Origin: Massilistercora timonensis
GTDB lineage: Bacteria; Bacillota; Clostridia; Lachnospirales; Lachnospiraceae
NCBI RefSeq assembly: GCF_900312975.1
Contig: NZ_LT990039.1
Coordinates: 310,001-374,000 of the forward strand
Direction of reading: 5' to 3'
Length of the DNA stretch: 64,000 nucleotides
Shown here: one piece after another, positions 58,161 to 64,000 of the stretch
Layout: each line of letters starts with the position of its first letter
How positions within the stretch are numbered: position 1 is the first letter of the stretch
Position numbers and translations under genes: made by a program
The notes under the pieces: model-generated
What the model was told of the DNA's origin: nothing
What the model saw: the letters and a program-made list of their open reading frames with translations, nothing else
Databases searched by the model: none

Positions 58161-59576
58161 CTAGTTTTCCCCAGGCCGGAACAATTCCCACATCCGGCTG
58201 TCCTGCCTGTAGGGCTCCAGCTCTTCCTCTGTGAAATCCGCCGTCACCCATCCCCGGGACAGGCGCATATCATCCTCGCTGCGGAAAGCGTAGGTAAATC
58301 CTACCCTCAGGCCATCTCCTGTAAGGACCAGATTAGCGAAATACCGGCCGTCGATGATCTCCCCGGTCATGGTCCCCAGGAAGGCCTCATCGGAGAGTTC
58401 CGCCGCCGGATAGTTGTCCGGATCCTTCTCCTTGATCTTCGCCCGCCACAGATCTACAAATGTTTCGTCCGCACGGAGCACATCCTGAACATCGTAGACC
58501 TCAGCCGTCTCAAGATCAATGACCCGGGTGCGCAACGCCAGATATTCCCCGTAAACAGAACCGGTGAAATAATGGTCCTCATAGATCACGCACAGCAGCC
58601 GGTCATCCATATAGGTGACCCGGTACTTCACCTGGCTTCCCAGATAAAGTTCCTCCTGCTCCGCCAGGAAATCCTGGATCTCCTGGGTGGGATTCAGGTA
58701 ATAGGTATTGGCGTTGCCCATGGCGGCGTCTTTCAGGATCTGGTTTACTTCTTGATCCTTCCCGGAGGGCAGGCCTGACACCTGGGGATAATCAATATCA
58801 TAATCAATGGTGGCCTCTTCCCTGGCCTCCTTCTCTTTATAGTTCTCTTCCGTCAGCTGATAGCTTACGTCTGAGGCGACATAAGCCGGGATATCATCGA
58901 TCCCCTCATCCTCTGCCGGGGCTTCCTCTGCCGGATCTTCTTCCTCATAGCCCGGAAGGACTTCCGTCTCCGGCTCGTCAGGGATCTCTTCCTGCCGCTC
59001 TTCCTGACGCTGCACTTCCTGAAGGGATTCCACTTCCCCCACCACTTTCTTTCCAAGAAGGAAGATCAGCAGACACAGTACCAGCACCGCCACACAGACC
59101 CCGCCGATGATCAGCCCCATGCGAAATCCATTTTTGTGAGGCTTTAACTCCACCGGGGAGAGCATATCCTCCATGGGGAAAAAAGTCCTCCCGTTCTCCT
59201 GGCGCTGTGGCGCGTACACCCGCAGGCCGCACTTTATGAGAAACGGCACCATCTCCTGAGGCGCCTGTGCAGTGATCCGCAGCACCGCGAACTTCTGGCT
59301 GCACACCTGACGGAGCATGTCCACGATGGCTGTTCCCATCCCGTGCCTGCGATGCTCCTCCCGCACAAATACGAACAGGATCTGGCCTCCGCAGTCTGCC
59401 ATGCCCCATCCCAGGAGCCCGGCCGCCAGTCCATCCCCAAAACAGCCGGCCAGGATCAGGTTCTCTTCCTCTGCCTGTCTTAAGATCTCATCCTCCTGCT
59501 CCAGCCCGTTAAAGATCCCCGCCGCCAGGCAAAGCGCCCCGTGAATCTCTTCTTTTTCCAGCACACGAATCACCAT
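58161..59576 (-). CDS. GNAT acetyltransferase fused through a membrane helix to an RsiV-like domain (copy 1)
   Basis: A 471-residue three-part protein. Residues 1-140 form a GNAT domain with the acetyl-CoA loop HRRHGMGTA (75-83). Residues 153-175 are one transmembrane helix. An acidic linker (about 180-230) leads to an extracytoplasmic domain (about 230-471) resembling DUF3298/DUF4163, as in anti-sigma factor RsiV (VIDLETAEVYDVQDVLRADETF). Topology would place the acetyltransferase inside and the RsiV-like part outside. A paralogue of the same design lies 25 bp upstream. Function unknown; transmembrane control of acetylation is an inference. Confidence 0.75.
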   Translation of the reverse strand: MVIRVLEKEEIHGALCLAAGIFNGLEQEDEILRQAEEENLILAGCFGDGLAAGLLGWGMADCGGQILFVFVREEHRRHGMGTAIVDMLRQVCSQKFAVLRITAQAPQEMVPFLIKCGLRVYAPQRQENGRTFFPMEDMLSPVELKPHKNGFRMGLIIGGVCVAVLVLCLLIFLLGKKVVGEVESLQEVQRQEERQEEIPDEPETEVLPGYEEEDPAEEAPAEDEGIDDIPAYVASDVSYQLTEENYKEKEAREEATIDYDIDYPQVSGLPSGKDQEVNQILKDAAMGNANTYYLNPTQEIQDFLAEQEELYLGSQVKYRVTYMDDRLLCVIYEDHYFTGSVYGEYLALRTRVIDLETAEVYDVQDVLRADETFVDLWRAKIKEKDPDNYPAAELSDEAFLGTMTGEIIDGRYFANLVLTGDGLRVGFTYAFRSEDDMRLSRGWVTADFTEEELEPYRQDSRMWELFRPGEN

Positions 59577-59601
59577 AGGTTCATCCCTCCCTTTTGTCTC
59601 T

Positions 59602-61074
59602 CTAGTCCATCTGGATCAGATCCCAGAATTCACTGTCCGTGGAAAACTCCTGGGCCTCCTGGAAAGAATAAGGCGCCGTGACCCAGACATAGCCCAGATC
59701 ATTTGCGTCTCCTTCCGGATAGTTCAGATCGAATCCGATCTCCACTCCCTGGCTGTCCACGAAGAAATTGGGAGTGTACACCCCGCTCTCATCCTGGCCC
59801 TTCAGCGCCTGGATCAGCTCCTTTGGATCCGCCTCTTCCAGGAACCCGTCGTTGTCCGCTTCTTCCCGCATAACTTCCAGCCAGTCCGCCACAAAGGCCT
59901 CATCCAGCTTCACGATGTCCTCCACCTGGTAGACTTTCCCATCCTGAAGACTGATGTTGATGGTCCTGAGATCCATGTTGGCCACGTCCATGCTTCCTTC
60001 ATAACTCTGATCCTCGAAGGCGATGCTGATAAAATCCTCCCCCGCGAAGCAGATTTTATAGCTTCCCATACTTGCCAGGACCGGGACCTGTTCCGTCAGC
60101 ACCCGCTCCTTGATCTCCTCCGTGGGGCTGGTATAGAGTTCCTCCACCTTGGCAAGGGCGCACTCCCTGATAGCCTCGTTTACCTTGGCCTCTACCCCGG
60201 GATCCAGCCCCTCCAGCACCGGATAGGGGATCTGAAACTGGATCAGGGTGGACTGTTTCTCCGTATCGGTAAACTCGTAGCTCTCTTCCTGGATCTCATA
60301 GGAAAGATCTTCCGCCACATAGGCAGGGACTCCATCCAGGCCGCTGATCTGGGAGTCCTCCTCTCCGCCGTCCCAGCCATCGCTGCCGTCCCAGCCGTCG
60401 CTGCCGTCCCCTGGAATGTCGAAGAAATCTTCCTGCCCCTCTTCCGGCTGCTCCCAGACCTGGGAGTCCTGGACCCGCTCCTGGATCCCCTGGTAAATGT
60501 TGCGGATCAGGAACACGCCGCCTATCAGGATCAGCGCCACCAAAAGACCTGCTGCCACCACAGCCGCAATCACCGGGACCCGGGATTTTGCCCGCACCGG
60601 CTGCACCAGGCCCGCGCTGGCAATTACAGACATGGGCACAAAGGGAATCCCGTTTTCCAGGCTCTCCGGTCCGTCCACGTGCATTCCCATCCGCTCATAG
60701 GCAGGAATCGCTTCCGGTGTGGCGTGCACCCGGATCTCCCGCACACAGAGCTGCTGCACACCGTAATTGTACACCGTCTGGAACAGCAGTTTTCCGATTC
60801 CTTTACGCTGCCAGGACTTCTTTACAAAAAACAGGCTGATCAGACCGTCTGACCCCACTGCGATCACCCCCGTCATCTGTCCGCCGTCAAAGGCGCCAAA
60901 GAAGATCTGTTCTTTGCTCTCAAACAAGGGGGCTACATTCTCATATTTGATATACTTCTGGAACTCTCCCACTCCCTCCGGCGTCCAGAAGGGCGCCACA
61001 TCCTGGGCGAACACCTCCCACACAAGATGAAGGGCCGGCAATAATTCCTGCTGGCTCAGCAGTCTGATCTCCAT
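59602..61074 (-). CDS. GNAT acetyltransferase fused through a membrane helix to an RsiV-like domain (copy 2)
   Basis: A 490-residue protein with the same layout as its downstream neighbour: a GNAT domain (1-150, acetyl-CoA loop QRKGIGK at 89-95), one transmembrane helix (about 167-190), an acidic linker with a DGSDGW repeat, and an RsiV-like extracytoplasmic domain (about 250-490; PAYVAEDLSYEIQEESYEF, DGKVYQVEDIVKLDEAF). The two share clear but modest identity, so the duplication is old. It lies 13 bp after cinA and probably belongs to the rimO-pgsA-cinA operon. Confidence 0.75.
   Translation of the reverse strand: MEIRLLSQQELLPALHLVWEVFAQDVAPFWTPEGVGEFQKYIKYENVAPLFESKEQIFFGAFDGGQMTGVIAVGSDGLISLFFVKKSWQRKGIGKLLFQTVYNYGVQQLCVREIRVHATPEAIPAYERMGMHVDGPESLENGIPFVPMSVIASAGLVQPVRAKSRVPVIAAVVAAGLLVALILIGGVFLIRNIYQGIQERVQDSQVWEQPEEGQEDFFDIPGDGSDGWDGSDGWDGGEEDSQISGLDGVPAYVAEDLSYEIQEESYEFTDTEKQSTLIQFQIPYPVLEGLDPGVEAKVNEAIRECALAKVEELYTSPTEEIKERVLTEQVPVLASMGSYKICFAGEDFISIAFEDQSYEGSMDVANMDLRTINISLQDGKVYQVEDIVKLDEAFVADWLEVMREEADNDGFLEEADPKELIQALKGQDESGVYTPNFFVDSQGVEIGFDLNYPEGDANDLGYVWVTAPYSFQEAQEFSTDSEFWDLIQMD
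60376..60420 (-). repeat. Short tandem coding repeat (DGSDGW units)
   Basis: Near-identical 24-bp units encode DGSDGWDG in the linker of the second GNAT/RsiV-like protein. Possibly length-variable by slippage. Confidence 0.7.
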
Positions 61075-61087
61075 CGCTTTTCTCTCC

Positions 61088-62347
61088 TTATTCTGAATCT
61101 TGTCTCAACAGTTCCTCCCGGAGGATCGTCAGGGCGTTCACCACCGCATATTCCCGGTTCTTCGCCCGGTTCCCGGTAAAATGACACATAACCGTCCGGG
61201 TATTCCCGCCAACGCAGCATCCAATATACACCAGACCTACCGGCTTCTCCTTAGTTCCTCCGTCCGGTCCCGCGATCCCTGTCACAGAAAGCGCCGCCTG
61301 CGCTTCTGCGTGGGCCGCCGCGCCTTCCGCCATCTCCCGGGCCGTCTCAGGACTTACCGCGCCGTGAGCCTGCAGGGTCTCATGGCGTACCCCCAGAAGC
61401 TTTTCCTTGGCTTCATTGGAATAGGTGATGTACCCTTCCCGATATACCCCGGAAGCTCCGGGCACATTCATGATCCGTCCGGCAAGAAGCCCGGCTGTAC
61501 AGGACTCCGCCGTAGTCAGGGTCATATGCCGCTTCTCCAGCATTTTCACCAGATCCTCTTCCAGCGTCACCTCTTCCCGGTTGGTAAAGATGCGGTTCCC
61601 GAATCTCCGGTACAGCTCCTCTTCCACCGGCCGGATCAGCGCTTCCGCCTGCTCCTCGCCCACCGCCCTGGCGGTGATCCTCAGATGTACTTCTCCAGTC
61701 TTGGCGTAGGGAGCCAGCGTAGGATTGGCCTGTTCCATCAGATCCGTGATCTGATCCTCCACCTGGCTCTCTCCCATCCCGCAGATCTTGATCATATGAG
61801 AGTAGATCCCCTCCGGTTCCCGCCGGTTTAAATACGGTGCGATATCCCGCTCAAACATGGGCCGGATCTCATTGGGAGGACCTGGCAGAAGGATGGCAGT
61901 CCTGCCCTTCCCTTCCTCTACGTCTCCCTCCAGGATCAGTCCCGGGGCGGTCCCGTTGTGATTATCCACCACAGTGGCACCCTCCGGCACCAGGGCCTGC
62001 TTCCAGTTGTTGGCGGTAAGCTTGCGCCCGCTGCGGTCGAAATATTCCTGGATCCTTTCTCTGGTATGGGGGTCTTCTCTCAGTTCCCGGCCGAAGACCT
62101 TTGCCGTCACTTCCTTGGTAAGGTCGTCTTTGGTGGGCCCCAGGCCTCCGCTTAAGATCACAATATCAGACCGGGACAGGGCCCTTCTTAATTCTTCCTC
62201 CAGCCGCTCTTCATTGTCCCCCACCACGCTCTGATGATAGCAGGACAGCCCAAGGAGCGCGCAGCGCTCCGCCAGGTAAGCCGCGTTGGTGTTCACAATA
62301 TTCCCCAAAAGGATCTCAGTCCCTACAGAGATCAGTTCTACCGTCAT
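61088..62347 (-). CDS. cinA: CinA-family protein (competence/damage-inducible, NMN deamidase-like)
   Basis: A 419-residue protein. The N-terminal MoaB/MogA-like domain (1-170) has LISVGTEILLGNIVNTNAAYLAERC and LSGGLGPTKDDLTKE. The C-terminal CinA domain (about 255-415) has TTAESCTAGLLAGRIMNVPGAS and SVTGIAGPDGGTKEKPVGLVYI; this domain deamidates NMN in characterised proteins. pgsA and cinA are adjacent as in Bacillus, but recA is not downstream here. Confidence 0.95.
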   Translation of the reverse strand: MTVELISVGTEILLGNIVNTNAAYLAERCALLGLSCYHQSVVGDNEERLEEELRRALSRSDIVILSGGLGPTKDDLTKEVTAKVFGRELREDPHTRERIQEYFDRSGRKLTANNWKQALVPEGATVVDNHNGTAPGLILEGDVEEGKGRTAILLPGPPNEIRPMFERDIAPYLNRREPEGIYSHMIKICGMGESQVEDQITDLMEQANPTLAPYAKTGEVHLRITARAVGEEQAEALIRPVEEELYRRFGNRIFTNREEVTLEEDLVKMLEKRHMTLTTAESCTAGLLAGRIMNVPGASGVYREGYITYSNEAKEKLLGVRHETLQAHGAVSPETAREMAEGAAAHAEAQAALSVTGIAGPDGGTKEKPVGLVYIGCCVGGNTRTVMCHFTGNRAKNREYAVVNALTILREELLRQDSE

Positions 62348-62350
62348 CTT

Positions 62351-62893
62351 TTACATGCCTCCCTTGGTAAGCACCTGTACATTTTTCGCCACATAATCCA
62401 CCAGGGATACCACAGTCAGTACCAGGGACAGCCAGATGAGCACCGTTCCGATCACGTCAAACACTCCGCCCAGATCTGCGATCAGCACGATGATCATGAA
62501 CATCTGAGAAACGGTCTTGAACTTGCCCCAGTAACTGGCGGCGATCACGATCCCCGCGTCAGAAGCCACCAGACGGAACCCGCTGATGATAAACTCCCGG
62601 GCAATGATCACGATGACAAACCAGGCGGCAAGGGTGCCGTCGGGGATCATACAAATCATGGCCGAACACACCAGAAGCTTGTCCGCCAGGGGGTCCATAA
62701 ACTTTCCGAAGTTGGTCACCAGATTCCGGGACCGGGCGATATGTCCGTCCAGCATATCCGTCAGGCTGGCCACGCAGAACAGGACCAGGGCGATCCACTT
62801 GTTGGCCGCGCCTCCCGCGTCCGTCAGCATGAAAAACACGAAAAAGGGCACCATGATCACCCGCAGTACGGTTAACTTATTTGGCAGATTCAT
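62351..62893 (-). CDS. pgsA: CDP-diacylglycerol--glycerol-3-phosphate 3-phosphatidyltransferase
   Basis: A 180-residue integral membrane enzyme making phosphatidylglycerol phosphate. The CDP-alcohol phosphotransferase motif DG-x2-AR-x8-G-x3-D-x3-D reads DGHIARSRNLVTNFGKFMD followed by PLAD (about 48-70). Four or more membrane helices are visible. It overlaps the rimO stop by 4 bp and precedes cinA by 3 bp. Confidence 0.95.
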   Translation of the reverse strand: MNLPNKLTVLRVIMVPFFVFFMLTDAGGAANKWIALVLFCVASLTDMLDGHIARSRNLVTNFGKFMDPLADKLLVCSAMICMIPDGTLAAWFVIVIIAREFIISGFRLVASDAGIVIAASYWGKFKTVSQMFMIIVLIADLGGVFDVIGTVLIWLSLVLTVVSLVDYVAKNVQVLTKGGM

Positions 62894-64000
62894 CTTAACA
62901 CCTCTCCTATCAAATCATATTCCAATGCGCCGGTCACTTTTACCTTTACAAAGTCTCCGGTCATCAGTTCCTCTTCTGTCTGGACAAAGATCAGGCCGTC
63001 CACCCCGGGGGCGTCCATATAGGTCCGTCCCACATAAGCGTTCTCATCGGCCACCTTGCCCTCGATCAGGACCAGCATTTCCCGGCCCTTCATCTGCTCC
63101 GCCCGGTCAAAGGCGATCTCCTGCTGCAGCTCCATCAGCTGGGCCTTGCGGTCTTCCTTCACCTCTTCCGGGATCTGATCCGGCATCCGGGCAGCCGGCG
63201 TATCCTCCTCCGGGGAGTAGGTAAATACTCCCAGCCGGTCAAATTCCATCTGGTCTACAAAATCCATCAGTTCTTCCTGCTGCTCTTTTGTCTCTCCCGG
63301 GAACCCGGTGATCAGAGTGGTCCGGATGGCAATGTCCGGGATGACCTCCCGCAGCTTCCCGATGATATCCACCAGCTCTGCCCGGGACGTGCGCCGTCCC
63401 ATCCTCTTCAGGATCTCGTCGGAGGCATGCTGGATGGGAAGATCGATGTAGTGGCAGATCTTTGGCTCTTCTTTCATTACCTGGATCAGTTCCTCATCTA
63501 CTTCTTCCGGATAACAGTAGAGAAGCCGGATCCACCAGATCCCCTGGATCTTGCACAGTTCCCGTAAAAGCCGGGGCAGGGATTTCTCCCCGTACAGATC
63601 CTGGCCGTACACCGTGGTCTCCTGGGCTACCAGGATCAGTTCCTTTACCCCCTGTTTTGCCAGATCTTCCGCTTCCTTCACCAGGCGTTCCATGGGAACG
63701 CTGCGGTAATTTCCCCGCAGTTTGGGGATGATACAGTAAGTACAGTGCTTATCACAGCCCTCGGCGATCTTCAGGTAAGCATAATGCCCGCCGGTGGTCA
63801 CCAGGCGCTTCGCTTCCGGCAGCGGCAGGGCGCTGAGATCGTCCACCTGCAGGACTCCCCCTTCTGCCAGCGCCTTCTCAATGGCCTCGGCGATCTTATC
63901 ATAGGAAGTGGTCCCAAGGACCGCGTCCACCTCCGGGATTTCCTCCAGGATCTCCCGCTGGTACCGCTGCGCCAGGCAGCCGGTGACGATCAGGGCCTTC
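62890..64000 (-). CDS. rimO: Ribosomal protein S12 methylthiotransferase RimO, 5' end cut off by window edge
   Basis: The frame runs unbroken to the right edge (370 visible codons; the edge reads KALIVTGCLAQRYQREI). The GCLAQRY segment belongs to the N-terminal UPF0004 cluster-binding domain. The radical SAM motif CDKHCTYCIIPKLRGNYRS and the C-terminal TRAM domain (EQMKGREMLVLIEGKV...DFVKVKVTGALEYDL) are present. The RGNYRS continuation favours RimO over MiaB. It beta-methylthiolates Asp88 of S12. The start codon and the first cysteines lie beyond the window. Confidence 0.93.
   Translation of the reverse strand, partial: KALIVTGCLAQRYQREILEEIPEVDAVLGTTSYDKIAEAIEKALAEGGVLQVDDLSALPLPEAKRLVTTGGHYAYLKIAEGCDKHCTYCIIPKLRGNYRSVPMERLVKEAEDLAKQGVKELILVAQETTVYGQDLYGEKSLPRLLRELCKIQGIWWIRLLYCYPEEVDEELIQVMKEEPKICHYIDLPIQHASDEILKRMGRRTSRAELVDIIGKLREVIPDIAIRTTLITGFPGETKEQQEELMDFVDQMEFDRLGVFTYSPEEDTPAARMPDQIPEEVKEDRKAQLMELQQEIAFDRAEQMKGREMLVLIEGKVADENAYVGRTYMDAPGVDGLIFVQTEEELMTGDFVKVKVTGALEYDLIGEVLR

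Overview
The window reads as a core chromosomal segment of a spore-forming anaerobic Firmicute, most likely a Lachnospiraceae member (Clostridium cluster XIVa). Grounds: a complete spoIIIAA-AH operon, spo0A, spoIVB, spoIIP and gpr; the cluster asp23-nusB-xseA-xseB-ispA-dxs-tlyA-nadK-argR-recN-spoIVB-spo0A in Bacillus/Clostridium order; a monomeric [FeFe]-hydrogenase; a short MetH with a separate activation protein; and Rpn-like nuclease genes of the type common in that family. By eye the coding DNA is GC-rich and the intergenic DNA AT-rich. Most genes lie on the minus strand. The window is gene-dense, with no rRNA, tRNA, CRISPR or recognisable transposase gene.

Layout. 1-0.9 kb: cut-off Rpn-like gene with its own promoter and leader. 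0.9-7.6 kb: [FeFe]-hydrogenase, asnA, metH, MetH-activation protein, metF. 7.6-9.1 kb: glgA. 9.1-20.1 kb: spo0A, spoIVB, then a ten-gene operon (recN back to asp23) with one promoter upstream of asp23. 20.1-21.7 kb: prfC. 21.8-26.5 kb: spoIIIA operon behind a sigma-E-like promoter. 26.6-27.8 kb: divergent membrane metallophosphoesterase. 27.8-38.9 kb: pnp, rpsO, and the ribosome-biogenesis operon rimP-nusA-ylxR-ylxQ-infB-rbfA-nrnA-truB-ribF, with structured leaders at pnp and rimP and probably rpsO. 39-41.7 kb: Rpn-like gene, membrane XRE regulator, nudC. 41.7-48.2 kb: parC/parE, spoIIP, gpr. 48.3-48.7 kb: rpsT. 48.7-49.7 kb: an AT-rich cassette carrying a phosphoribosyltransferase-like gene between inverted hairpin-plus-iteron ends. 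49.7-55.6 kb: ilvC-ilvN, a radical SAM protein, a membrane protein, DegV, and a LexA-boxed Y-family polymerase with YolD. 55.7-58.1 kb: orphan HicB with a hicA remnant, then the paired GGGtGRT protein and NifU-like scaffold. 58.2-64 kb: two tandem GNAT/transmembrane/RsiV-like proteins, cinA, pgsA, and rimO running off the end.

Best candidates for something undescribed: (1) the 971-bp cassette at 48737-49707, with inverted ends each made of a perfect ~20-bp hairpin and three iterons spaced exactly 22 bp; (2) the tandem proteins joining a cytosolic acetyltransferase to an extracytoplasmic RsiV-like domain; (3) the GGGtGRT/NifU-like pair; (4) similar long leaders in front of two unlinked Rpn-like genes. 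Everything here is from reading the sequence. No database search was run, and promoter and RNA-structure calls are pattern matches.
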